Shown: positions 1-10,200 of the stretch, one piece after another
Position numbering within the stretch: the first letter of the stretch is position 1
Layout of the letters: every line of letters begins with the position of its first letter
Assembly: GCA_963667875.2 (NCBI GenBank)
Contig: CAXXGC010000006.1
Location: 558,001 to 622,000 of the forward strand
DNA: 64,000 nucleotides
Direction of reading: 5' to 3'
Source: JAEXOD01 sp963667875
Lineage (GTDB): Bacteria > Bacteroidota > Ignavibacteria > Ignavibacteriales > Melioribacteraceae
Notes under the pieces: model-generated
Seen by the model: the letters and a program-made list of their open reading frames with translations, nothing else
The model's database searches: none
What the model was told of the DNA's origin: nothing
Program-made: the position numbers and the translations under genes

Positions 1-1
1 G

Positions 2-526
2 GTTGGATTATTTATGTTTATTATGCATGGTGCTGTTTATATGACATTAAAATCCGGCGGCGACCAACAAGTTAAAATGTTTAATTGGGCAAAAAACAGT
101 TATTTTATATTTTTAATTTTATATATTTTAGCTACTATTTATGCTTTTATTGGTTCAAATTATTTATTTGCAAATAGTTTTTCAAATCCTTTGTTTTATA
201 TTTTAACTTTAGTTTTGGTTGCTTCAATTATATATATTCCAATAGGATTAAAAGCCAAAAAAGCCGGATTAACATTTATTGCTTCTTCAGTTATGATTGG
301 AACAATGATATTGCTTTCCGCTTTATCACTTTTCCCTCGATTGGCACCTTCAAGTATAAATTTAGAAAAATACAGTTTGACAATTTATAATGCTTCATCA
401 TCACAAAATACTTTAATGGTTATGCTTATAATGGCGTTAATTGGTGTACCTATTGTGTTAGGTTATACAATATATGTTTATAGAGTATTTAAAGGTAAAG
501 TTGTTTTAAACGATGATGGTTATTAA
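2..526 (+). CDS. cydB: Cytochrome bd ubiquinol oxidase subunit II, C-terminal part (cut by window edge)
   Basis: This is the C-terminal part of the second subunit of the membrane quinol oxidase, which reduces O2 at low oxygen tension. The frame is open from base 2, so the gene starts upstream of the window; the ATG at 14 is internal. The segment MHGAVYMTLK and the ending SLTIYNASSS...VMLIMALIGVPIVLGYTIYVYRVFKGK are typical of CydB C-termini. At least four hydrophobic membrane spans are visible. A strong terminator follows the stop, so this is probably the last gene of a cydAB unit. The family call is firm; only about the last half of the protein is present. Confidence 0.9.
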   Translation, partial: VGLFMFIMHGAVYMTLKSGGDQQVKMFNWAKNSYFIFLILYILATIYAFIGSNYLFANSFSNPLFYILTLVLVASIIYIPIGLKAKKAGLTFIASSVMIGTMILLSALSLFPRLAPSSINLEKYSLTIYNASSSQNTLMVMLIMALIGVPIVLGYTIYVYRVFKGKVVLNDDGY

Positions 527-550
527 TTATATATTTTAATTTTTAATTAG

Positions 551-590
551 AACCTCTTTTACATTAGTTTTGTGAAAGAGGTTTTTTTTT
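551..590 (+). terminator. Rho-independent terminator of cydB
   Basis: Nine-base stem AACCTCTTT (551-559) pairs with AAAGAGGTT (575-583), and the T-run of the 3' arm continues to 590. It lies 25 bases after the cydB stop. Confidence 0.85.
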
Positions 591-676
591 GTTTCTAAAT
601 TTGGGCTGCATATTATTAATAACGAGTAATTTGCAGGATTATTTATTGATAGAATTGGTTAAACTAAAAACACTTT

Positions 677-1042
677 TTATGGATTCAGCTGTTTTTTTAG
701 TTCTGCCAATTCAATTTTAAGTTGATTAATAAGTTCGTTTTTCCAAATTATTAGTTCTTCAACCAAAAAAAATCTAGAATTACGTAATACTAACTGTTTA
801 TAATTGGCAACGGAAATATTTTTTTGTGTATCTTGATCGTTGCTCCCCTCTTCTGAAAAAAATTCTTCAAGATCAGTAGTAATTATATAAAGTGATTCAT
901 TAACTTTTTCAATTGATAATTCCAGAAATGCAATACGGTCATCGAGGGAATCCATTTCATGTATTTTTGAACGAATATTACTAATATCATATTCGTTTAT
1001 TTCATTCATTGTTTCTTCATCAAATACAAAAGTACTTTTCAC
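677..1042 (-). CDS. Small acidic coiled-coil protein of unknown function
   Basis: 121 residues with no family I recognise. There is no signal peptide or membrane segment. The sequence is acidic in the N-terminal half and has two stretches of heptad-like Leu/Ile spacing (about residues 30-62 and 93-118, the latter ending ELAELKKQLNP), which suggests a helical, probably coiled-coil, cytoplasmic protein. The start is GTG, chosen because TTGGAGA sits at the right distance upstream; no in-frame ATG is nearby. It stands alone, convergent with cydB and separated by 220 bases from the DUF116 gene. The frame is well supported by the ribosome binding site; the function is unknown. Confidence 0.6.
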   Translation of the reverse strand: MKSTFVFDEETMNEINEYDISNIRSKIHEMDSLDDRIAFLELSIEKVNESLYIITTDLEEFFSEEGSNDQDTQKNISVANYKQLVLRNSRFFLVEELIIWKNELINQLKIELAELKKQLNP

Positions 1043-1262
1043 TTATTTCTCCAACTTATTACAAATACACTTTTTGCAAATTAGAAATAAAAATACTGAT
1101 GCATCAATTTACAAAAAATTTTTTAAATAAAAACTATTTTCTGCATCTAATTAATTATTTAATAACTAATTACAGAATATTTTAAACATGTAATAAGTAT
1201 TTGTTCCACATCAAGTAAAGAATTTTATATTTTGCACTTTTTAACCATACTAATTAGATGAT

Positions 1263-2420
1263 TTATATTTCTTTGAGTACTATTTTAAGCTGTTCTTCGT
1301 TAATATTTGTGGGAATTGCAATTTCCGACCAATGATTTTTGCATCCGCAATAATCCAACAATAAACATTGTGCCGGTATGTCAAGGGCTTTTAATTCAAG
1401 ACCACCTGTTATTAAATTTAATGGACATGCGACACCAATTACGCCAATGTTTTTACCAACGGCCCATTTTTTTAACCATTCTGAAAAATCAGACGAGTGT
1501 GGAATAACATGAACACTAAAATTCTGCTCAGTTCCTGCCTTACGATATTTATTAATACTACATCCGGCTGTACATCCCGTACAAATAAGATCCAACCCTT
1601 TTTTGACGGCTTTACAACTTCCATCTTGTTTTAGGCGCATACATGCAGGCAATAACAAAGCTCTTTCTGCTGTATTATAAAAATCGTTGCTAAACGCCCT
1701 ATTCATTAATTCAGCACCAACCATACTTAAATGATATTCAATTTCCGAACGGCCGCAAAAAATATAATCCTCTTTCCACTTATAATTCTTTAAGTTTTTG
1801 TTATGGAATTCATCAACATTTTTGGTATAAACACCCAATATTTTTTTTGCGTTTTGCCCAAAGGAATTTGCATAATTAATAATTTTCAAAATCAACAAGT
1901 TGCTTTGTTTTTCGGACATAGTATCTACATATTTTAAAAATAATTCAGCTCGTTTAACCTCTTCTCTAAATTCATTTGTGGCATCCATCCAGTGGATAAG
2001 TTTGATTATTTTTTTCTTAACCGACAAGTTTGCTGACAAATTATTATTTTTTTGCACAGTCAAAAACAAAGTAGCTAATAATCCTCTAACATAATCTGCA
2101 TTTCTTTTTGTTTGTTCATTTACACGGCGTAACTTGATTAAGCCTAAAAATATTTTGTAATTAAAATATGACAAATTTAATGCATTATTAATGTATAACG
2201 ACCAAACAACTCCAACCATCAATAAATCATATAAATATTCTTCTTTGCTTCTAATATTTTCCAAATTATTATTTTTTACAAATAACATATACCTATTTAA
2301 TAATTTATCAAATTCATTATCTGTATTGTTTAACAATTCATCGGTAAAATTTTTAACGCACAAATAATACTCGTTTTGAGTATCGTTTTCCGAATTAAGT
2401 AAATATGTAATACTATTCAT
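1263..2420 (-). CDS. DUF116-family cysteine-rich protein
   Basis: The C-terminal third carries the Cys pattern of DUF116 proteins: LPACMRLKQDGSCKAV, then CTGCTAGC, then GVACPLNL and LDYCGCKNHW. Such Cys clusters suggest metal or Fe-S binding, but no biochemical role is established for the family. The N-terminal two thirds (about residues 1-230) are helical and unrecognised. I take the ATG at 2420 as start; an in-frame TTG two codons earlier (2426) is possible, and neither has a clear Shine-Dalgarno sequence. No signal peptide is seen. The gene is monocistronic with a long non-coding block upstream, so context gives no hint of function. Confidence 0.75.
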   Translation of the reverse strand: MNSITYLLNSENDTQNEYYLCVKNFTDELLNNTDNEFDKLLNRYMLFVKNNNLENIRSKEEYLYDLLMVGVVWSLYINNALNLSYFNYKIFLGLIKLRRVNEQTKRNADYVRGLLATLFLTVQKNNNLSANLSVKKKIIKLIHWMDATNEFREEVKRAELFLKYVDTMSEKQSNLLILKIINYANSFGQNAKKILGVYTKNVDEFHNKNLKNYKWKEDYIFCGRSEIEYHLSMVGAELMNRAFSNDFYNTAERALLLPACMRLKQDGSCKAVKKGLDLICTGCTAGCSINKYRKAGTEQNFSVHVIPHSSDFSEWLKKWAVGKNIGVIGVACPLNLITGGLELKALDIPAQCLLLDYCGCKNHWSEIAIPTNINEEQLKIVLKEI

Positions 2421-2426
2421 AACCAA

Positions 2427-2740
2427 ATAAATTTAATTGTTTATCATTAAGTCGTAAAAAAAAGGAAATAGTTCTGCAATTTTAGTACAAATATTTTAGT
2501 AATACAACCTAAGTTGATATATATCACTTTAAATTACTTATTTTTTCAAAAATATTATACACAAATATTTGTGACCTATACAGATTGCGTAATGAACCAT
2601 AAACTATTTGGAAACTTAATAAAAACAAGTTTTCGAACTGAAGCTCGAACTACAATTAAAATAAGTTGCAATTAATTGAGAATGATATTTCATGATAAAG
2701 TATAGTAATTCATTAGCATGGTGCGTATTTAATTTGTAGA
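2427..2740. other. Non-coding stretch upstream of element copy 1
   Basis: A+T-rich sequence with no plausible reading frame, RNA gene or strong hairpin that I can see. It should contain the promoter of the DUF116 gene, but no promoter is clear enough to mark. Confidence 0.5.
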
Positions 2741-2750
2741 GCGAGATTCA
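2741..2750 (+). repeat. Left half of target hairpin with TTCA duplication
   Basis: Stem arm GCGAGA followed by TTCA. The partner TTCA plus TCTCGC is at 3375-3384. Together they are read as a disrupted 6-bp tetraloop hairpin with a 4-bp target duplication. Confidence 0.75.
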
Positions 2751-2819
2751 CAGACTGTGTTAAAATTGGGGAATGGCATGTTTTCTGTTAATTTTCATTA
2801 TCGTTCACTATTATTATGC

Positions 2820-2835
2820 TTGGGTTAAAACCCAA
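2820..2835. repeat. TAAA-tetraloop hairpin inside element copy 1
   Basis: TTGGGT, TAAA loop, ACCCAA. The same uninterrupted hairpin is in copy 2 at 18155-18170. Confidence 0.75.
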
Positions 2836-2853
2836 TATTTTCTTTTTCCAGAT

Positions 2854-2882
2854 CCCCAGCTTAAAGAGATAGTGTTAAAATT
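2854..2882 (+). mobile_element. Disrupted element hairpin carrying the left end of a third element copy
   Basis: CCCCAGCT (2854-2861) and TAAA (2862-2865) are the left arm and loop of a hairpin that is intact in copy 2 (18189-18208). Here the loop is followed by GAGATAGTGTTAAAATT (2866-2882), which matches the left end of copy 2 (GAGATTGTGTTAAAATT, 18086-18102) at 16 of 17 bases. The expected right end and the AGCTGGGG arm are not found downstream, so this inner copy looks truncated or deleted. Confidence 0.7.
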
Positions 2883-2905
2883 CAAAAACGAACTCACCTC
2901 TTAAT

Positions 2906-3226
2906 CTCCTCTTTTAAAAAGCAATGTTGTCAACTTAAGCAAATTACTCCATTTTATGCAACCCCACTTTCGGGGGTTGAAACCGGTTTTAATGGTTCCG
3001 CGGTCTAATGATATGTAACGCTTTCAGCGTTATTACGCAATAAATTGATTTTCAGTATTTAAATTTCAATTTGTATTAAAGCATTATATTAAAAAACCCC
3101 GAATGGGGTTTCATATCAGTAGCCTGAACGCTAAAAAAAGAACCACAACCCCGTAAGTGGGTTGCATTGTAAGAATGAAGAATAGATAATCCTTAAGTTG
3201 ACAGCATTGCTTAAAAAGAGAGGAGA
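2906..3226. mobile_element. Nested inverted-repeat unit with internal hairpins
   Basis: AGCAATGTTGTCAACTTAAG at 2920-2939 is repeated in inverse at 3192-3211 with one mismatch. The similarity continues outward into a CT-rich arm at 2906-2914 and a GA-rich arm at 3217-3226. The interior is non-coding and contains GC-richer hairpins: around 2960-2980, AACCCC-GAAT-GGGGTT near 3095-3110, and a CCGTAAGTGGG hairpin near 3148-3163. It is absent from copy 2, so it is a separate repeat unit that entered copy 1. The exact boundaries and target duplication cannot be fixed by eye. Confidence 0.6.
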
Positions 3227-3507
3227 CACAAATCCTTACAACTCATTGTTATATATGTTTTTACAGTCACTCCCCTTCTATTTTTAAGAGAAGGCGGTGT
3301 ACTCAGCGGAGTTTGCTGAGTCGATGGATGAGTTCCCATTATTTGCGATTATTCCCCAATTTTCACACAACCTGTTCATCTCGCGGAAAGGAACAATAAC
3401 GATTGGAATTTTATTTATATTTGATTACACAACTATTTAATTAAAATCCCACTTGATTTTTACTTTAATTTTTATTTATATATATTTATATTTTTGGAGG
3501 AAATAGT

Positions 3508-4206
3508 ATGTCGCAAATTTATGAAGATGGAGTACCCCAGAAAGAAAGACGTGGAATGGTGTTAATTGAGGGTGGAGGATTTAATATGGGCAGTAACGAG
3601 GGTGAATCCGATGAGATGCCGGTGCATAATGTATTTGTAAACAGTTTTTGGCTGGATAAATTTCCGGTTACGATGGGACAATTTTATTTGTATTGCGGTT
3701 CAGTTGGCAAGGAATTCCCTCAATTACCGGATTGGGAGTATAATGAAAACAATCCAATGGTAAATGTTTCATGGGAAGAAGCTCTTGAATATGCCAAATG
3801 GGTTGGAAAACGACTTCCTACGGAAGCCGAATGGGAATATGCAGCACGAGGTGGTATTAAGTCTTCTTCGTTTAATTTTTGCGGCGGCAATGACCCAAAT
3901 GAAATTGCCTGGTATTGCAGGAATACCGAAAATCCAATGCCAATTGGATTAAAAAAACCTAACGAATTGGATATTTATGATATGTGCGGAAATGTTTGGG
4001 AATGGTGTAACGATTGGTATAATGAAATGTTTTATTTTGAACGAATTGAAAACAACCCCAAAGGACCATCAAGCGGATCACTAAAGGTTTTACGCGGTGG
4101 TTCATTTTTTAATGACAGCTATTTTTTACGCCTTTCTAACAGACATCGATTGGCACCGCATAAACGCAATAGCATGATTGGTTTCAGATGCGCTAAAAAC
4201 ATGTAA
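3508..4206 (+). CDS. SUMF1/FGE-domain protein lacking the formylglycine-forming cysteines
   Basis: A single SUMF1-type (C-type-lectin-like) domain fills the 232-residue protein. Landmarks are the MVLIEGGGFNMGSNE opening (residues 17-31), FPVT (52-55), LPTEAEWEYAARGG (103-116), GNVWEWC (161-167), RGGSF (196-200) and the ending GFRCA. True formylglycine-generating enzymes have two active-site Cys around the C-x-RYR-C motif; here the region reads LSNRHRLAP, with neither Cys. The protein is therefore unlikely to make formylglycine and may be a binding or accessory member, as many bacterial SUMF1-domain proteins are. No signal peptide is seen. TTGGAGG lies just upstream of the ATG. No sulfatase is nearby. 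Confidence 0.85.
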   Translation: MSQIYEDGVPQKERRGMVLIEGGGFNMGSNEGESDEMPVHNVFVNSFWLDKFPVTMGQFYLYCGSVGKEFPQLPDWEYNENNPMVNVSWEEALEYAKWVGKRLPTEAEWEYAARGGIKSSSFNFCGGNDPNEIAWYCRNTENPMPIGLKKPNELDIYDMCGNVWEWCNDWYNEMFYFERIENNPKGPSSGSLKVLRGGSFFNDSYFLRLSNRHRLAPHKRNSMIGFRCAKNM

Positions 4207-4224
4207 TCTTTTATTTTATATATT

Positions 4225-4258
4225 AAAAAAGGCTGCCCTTTTGAGGCAGCCTTTTTTT
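4225..4258. terminator. Bidirectional terminator
   Basis: A-run plus GGCTGCC (4231-4237) pairs with GGCAGCC (4245-4251) plus a T-run. It sits between two convergent genes and has U-runs in both directions. Confidence 0.9.
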
Positions 4259-4277
4259 GTTTATGAAATAAATATCA

Positions 4278-7200
4278 TTACTTCAATAATACAAATTTCT
4301 TACTGTTTACAAAGTTTTTACCATTAGTTAATGATGTAGCTGTCATTCTATAAATATAAACACCGCTTGCTAATTTATAATTATCAGCAGAAATATCTAA
4401 TGTATAGAAACCGGCTTTAACTTCTGTATTAAACAATGTAGCAACTCTTTGACCTGTAATATCATACAATTCAAATGTTACTTTACTATCAACAGGGATG
4501 CTATAATTAACGCGTGTAGTTGGGTTAAATGGGTTTGGATAGTTCTGTGATAACGAGAATGTACCCGGAACACTTAATTCAACTTCAACAACTGCGCTAT
4601 ATGCAAATGTACCATCAAGATCAATCATTTTTAATCTGTACGAAACATTTCCTGTACCGTTAACTTTTTCTGTGAAAGTATATTCTCTTGGTTCAGTGGT
4701 TGTACCGGCTGCATTTACTCTGCCAACAGAAACCCATGAACTTCCGGATTTTCTTTCAATAACATATTCTTTACTATTTACTTCAGTTGCAGTAATCCAA
4801 CTTAAAGTAACAACACCGTCATTTGACGAAGCAACTAAAGAAGTTAATTCAACAGGGATTGGTGTAGTTGTTCTATAAGCACCAAAACCATTGTTTGTTG
4901 AAAGAACAAAAATATCAGCACTACCATCTGCATTTAATTTAAATGCTATGTCACCGGAACCATTTGTATTAGGATTGATACCTAAAGATGGTGTAACATC
5001 AAAAATTGTTGCATTATGTATTGCTGTTTTTGGTAATTGCATAATTTTACAATTTTCGTTGCCAGCTCCGTATTGGAATACAGCAACAAATTCGTTATTA
5101 CCAACTTCACCAATATATCTAACTGCGTTTGCACTTGCTGATAATATTGTTGTAGAAACAGTATCAATCAAAGTACCGTCAGCCTGATATTTTTTCAATC
5201 TAAATCCGGTAGCTTTCCAATAAAAATCTCCATTTGGTAATGGACCAACAGATGCACTTGTAGGAGTACCTGATTGGTTATCACTTAAACTAATAACAGT
5301 AGGAACTGAAGTAAATGCACCACTTGTCATTGTAAATTTGTAGATTTTTTGGATACCGCTTGTTGCAGAAGCTGCATAAATTACTGCTGTTCCGGCGCTA
5401 AAATCTCCGGCAACTGTAATTTTATCACCCAAACGAACTGCATCAGTACCTAAATAAGTAACAATGTTTACAGGAACTGCTGCTTCGTTATCCCACATAT
5501 ACAATTTAAATGCGCTTGTAGAAGCATTAGTAGTTAAATTTCCTGCAAATATTTTACCATCAACTGAACAGTCAACATCATTAATTGAATATGTACCGCC
5601 GGTTACACCGGTTGTATTTAAATCACCAACATCATTTCCGGTTGTAGCATCCATTATTTTTACAAATGTGCCTGCATTACGCGAAGCAACAAATAAACGT
5701 GGATTTGATTCAGTTGGAGTTGTTGTATTTCCAAAAGCTAATCCTCTTTCCAAATGAGTTATTGTAAACCAAGTAGGAAGATTATTTTGTGCTTTACTGC
5801 GTTGCCATAATGTATTGTACTGTGGAGGAGTATATGAAATACCAACAACACGCAACATCCAAGCACGTTCAGTTGTTATTACTAAAGGTGACCACAATGT
5901 GTCATTATTTGTTAAGAAACTGTGTCCGGCTGTAAATCCGGTATTATGAGCTCCCATTGGATAAGTTACTGCTGATGAGAATTGAATACCAACCCAATAT
6001 GTTTGGTCTGTTAAGAAAGTAGGTGCGTTATTACCTAATGGTAAGGTAACATATGCGCCTGCATCACCTGAGTTGATGTAATTTTCACCGGCAAATTTCT
6101 TAACATAAATAAGAGTTCCAGGAGCTAAACTATCTGCGCCTGCTGCCCATACTTTTACAGTTATTGAATCTGAATTTGCTTCGTTACGATATAAAGCATC
6201 GATATTTGCTAAACGCATGTTTTCAGTTGCTTTAAATCTTACTGCTGCTGTTAAAGGTTTTGGAGTTGTTGCGCCAAAGCCAATAAATGTTGATTGTAAA
6301 TTGGCACCATTATCATATCTAATTTTGATCATTGGATCAGGGTAAACTAATGTTTTAAAGTTTGTATTAGCATTGTTTAAAATATTAGTAGTATCACCAA
6401 CAGAAACTATAGTTGTAGCTGTAGTAAATGTACCACGGGCTGTTGGTGTTGGGGTAAAGCCTAAACTATCAACTGTATTAAATGGAACACCTGGTCTATT
6501 TATTGCAGTACCAAGGACACCATTAAATGTATAGTTAAATGTAAATGCGTTTGCTAACATACCTTGATTTTTTACTTTTGCGTAAAAATTAACAGCTTTG
6601 TAACCTTCTGTAAAAGGTGTAGAATTTACATAAGATACAAAATTAGCTGTAGCATCTTCTGAACTATATACTGGTTGATAATCATTTGAACTTCTTGATA
6701 ATCTATAACCTAACTCTTTTTCATTAATTGAAGTTTCAGTTGTAACACCTTTTGTTTCTTCAGATTCTTTAAATGGAGTTGGAATTGCATTAATCTGAAC
6801 TAACTCACTTATTGCATAATCATGATTTGGAACAATACCAATTTCAACATCGTCCAAATATAAATTATACATATCGGCCAAAGAATAAGCCATAAATCCT
6901 ACATAATACAGTCCGTTTGCAGGAACTGTAAAATATATACCATTATTTTGATATACAGTATTAACAATATTATTATGATCAGCCAATACTGAATCAACTG
7001 AAGCTGCATTAGGTGCGTCACTTAATACAACTTTCATTTTTTCGCCATAAGTAGCTGAAGCTGCTTTATAATTATAAGAGATGAAATAAGTTTTACCGGT
7101 TTGCAAATTTAATGCAGGGGTAAACAAATAATCATTTCCCGGTAAAGAACCACTATAAAGATAAGCTGCACTAGCAACACCTGTACGAGGTGCTGTAGTA

Positions 7201-10200
7201 GAACGTACCCATGTTGTTCCACCATTTACATCTTCTTTTGTCCAACCTATCGGCGGGAACATAGTGCTTTCAAAACCTTCAACCATTGGGAAATTATTTA
7301 TGGTTAAAGGATTAACTGTTAATACACCCGATGGAGCTGTTGATGCATTCCAGAAACCGCCATTACCGCCATATTTAATTAAACCGCCTTGGTATTGGAA
7401 TTTACTTGCAAAATAATATGTACCAGCAGGTAAATCGTAACCAATTTTAGCCATAAATTCATCATTGTTTCCGGCATTTACATTAAATGTAGCAGGAATC
7501 CAAGTTGTCCATGTAGCAGGATCAGTATTTGTTGAACTTACGCCAATCCAGCAGTTTAAGTCAGGTGTAACACCCGGATTTTGTGTAACACCATTAATCC
7601 AAGCCTGAGCATATACTGCAACTGTATCACCAGCTGTTGTAACAGGTGCTAATGGCCATTGTAAATTACACCAGTCTACAGAAACAGTTGCAATTTGTTC
7701 AACGGTTAATTTATCTAAATACATATTATTGCCATAAGCACTTGTAGCCTTAAGCATAATAACTCTTCCGCTGCCTAAAGTTGTATTTGGTAAATCAAAC
7801 GAATATTCATACCAGCCGGCTGCAGCAACTACAGGAGCTAAAGTAATATTACGATTAATTGTACCTAATAGAGTTGCTGTTGCAGCATTATTTTCAGTGT
7901 TATAAAATACTTCTACTTTATCAACTGATGAAGCATAACCAGCATCTCTGTACATCCAGAATTTTACTTTATAATTCCCGGCAGGGAAAGCAAATTCAGG
8001 AGATACTAAGGTGGCATTTGAACCACTGGTATAATTAAAACAGGCGTATTTTAACATGTTGGTACCATCATATGGTGTACATGTAGGATATGTACCTGCT
8101 GTAACTCTAGTGAATAATTTATCTGATGGGCTTGATTGTGTCCAGCCTGTTGGTAAAAAGTCAACTCCATCCCAGCTCTGAACATAAGGGAATGTAGACA
8201 CTTGAGGATTAGGAGTAGTAATACCGGCTTTAAAAATGTAACCATTGGAACCTACAGAATAAAAATCTGTTATTCCTTTTGTACCGCTTGCTTTATATGA
8301 AAGACCAAACATTGTAGAACCGTTAGTGTTAATTGATTCCCAATTTACACCACCGTTGCTGGTCTTAAAAGAAGCACCAACGCTACCAGCAATAACAATG
8401 TTGTTTTCATCATAAGCGGATAGCCTTGTAAAGTAATAATCGCGTGTTGGAATTGAAATTGTATCCCAAATTGCACCACCGTTTGTTGTTTTATATACAC
8501 GGCCGCTACCAGTACAATAACCAAGGTCGGCAGTCAACATTTGAATGTCATATACATAACCGGCAGCATTTCCACCGTCAATATATGCCTGAGCAACCCA
8601 AGTAGCACCGCCATCTGTGGTTTTCCAAGGTTTAGGATTGTTATTAGCAATATAACCAATGTTTTCATCAACCATATCAGCAGCCCAAATAGTGCCAACT
8701 GTAGCATATAGTGTTTGAGCGGTCCATGTAGCACCACCATCGGTAGTTTTCCACGATACGTTGGTAGCTGAAGAAGGTGCTGAAGCAAATACCCATCCAA
8801 CATTTGCATTAACGAAATCTATTTTCTTTAATGTAATTGTGTTAGGAATACCGGCTGCAACTGAATCCCAAGAAACGCCACCATTAGTTGTTTTATAAAT
8901 GGCACCAAAAGTACCGCATGCAAATCCGTTATTATCATCAAGCATTTTCAAAGCCCAAATAGCGGATTTTGGATTAACAACATCAATTGAATTTTTATTT
9001 TCTTCAACATATTGTTGTTCTTCTACAAAAACAGGTCTATCAAACTGTGTTGATTGTCCTTTTGTTGTTGTAGAAATTTTCCATGTAGCACCATTATCTG
9101 TAGAATACATAAACTGGTCAAAAACTACACCGGCAGATGAAGGAGCTCCAACAGTAATTATTTTACCGGTAGCATTCATCCATATATCATTTATTTGACC
9201 AGGTCTAACAAAAGTTGTAAAAGTTTTAATATCATTTACGCTTGTTCTTTTGTTAAATAAACCAAAACCACCAACGGTTAAAAATGGTTCACCGGTGGCA
9301 GAAAATTCGGAAGCATAATATGTAGTTGTCCATGGTTGTTGTGCAACCGGAGCAACTACACCAACTGTATCCCAGGTAGTACCATTATCGGTACTTTTGT
9401 AATTATAATATGAATTACCTGTTAAATAAATAGTTGAACCTACATTATCAATATCGTAAAAAGATGTTGAAGGTAAAACAATTCCGGGTGCTGTTCCTAC
9501 AGCGGCAGTCCATGTTGCACCGCCATCAGCAGTTGTATAACATTTACCTGATGCACCGGCTACAAAACCTCTTAAAGCATCAATAAAATTAATTCTATAC
9601 ATAGCTGCTGAACCACCTGTACTAACAGTTGCCCATGTTGTACCACCGTCTGTTGTTCTTCTAATATTACCGGATGTTGTTGCAACGTTTATTGTAACAT
9701 CGTCGGCAGTATAAATATCATACAAAGTTGTTGCAACACCGGTTGAAATTGATGTCCAGCTGTTACCACTGTCTGTAGTTTTTAATAATGTACCACTACC
9801 TCCAACAATATAACCAACATTATCATTTAAAAAGTACACTTGATAAAGAGTTACTGTACTTGATAATGCTAATGGATTAGTAGTTGGTTCGGCCCAAGTG
9901 TTTCCGGCATCAGTTGTAACGGAAATGGTCCCGTTTGAACCAACAACAATTCCACGATTTAAATTAAACCAGTGGGCATCATAATTGTAATTTTTTTGCC
10001 CGGAATTTCCGTAGTTTCTACCAACTTTGTGATGGAATGTCCAAGACGTTCCAGCATCTGTTGTTTTCATAAATGTACCGGTGTAACCGCCGGCATACCA
10101 TGTGTTTGCATCAAACATTTTAACCCAGCGCAAAGTATTCCCCTGTGGCTTTTCATGCTGCCATTTCCAAAGGGAGTTTTCTTGAGCGAATGAATTAAAT

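Larger units (their letters stand above)
2751..3374. mobile_element. Non-autonomous inverted-repeat element, copy 1, inserted in a hairpin loop
   Basis: The two ends form an imperfect inverted repeat: the left end begins CAGACTGTGTTAAAATTGGG, and the right end read in reverse begins CAGGTTGTGTGAAAATTGGG. The element is flanked by direct TTCA copies (2747-2750 and 3375-3378). Outside these lie GCGAGA (2741-2746) and TCTCGC (3379-3384), which pair perfectly. Removing the element and one TTCA restores a 6-bp stem with a TTCA tetraloop. The first roughly 115 bases match copy 2 at 18086 closely. There is no coding frame inside. The interior also holds a second left end (2866) and a separate nested inverted-repeat unit (2906-3226). 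Confidence 0.8.

Noticed and set aside
2741..3384. IS256-family or other known IS ends
   Set aside because: The core TGTGT-AAAATT looks faintly like some IS ends, but the duplications are 4 bp rather than the 8-9 bp usual for IS256, and no transposase is present. The family is left unassigned.
4672..5757. Open frames on the plus strand inside the giant secreted-protein gene
   Set aside because: They are antisense shadows of the Thr/Val/Gly-rich coding sequence. They lack ribosome sites and sensible protein composition.
9972..10193. 73-residue frame on the plus strand at the 5' end of the giant gene
   Set aside because: It lies entirely inside the signal-peptide and first propeller repeats of the real gene.
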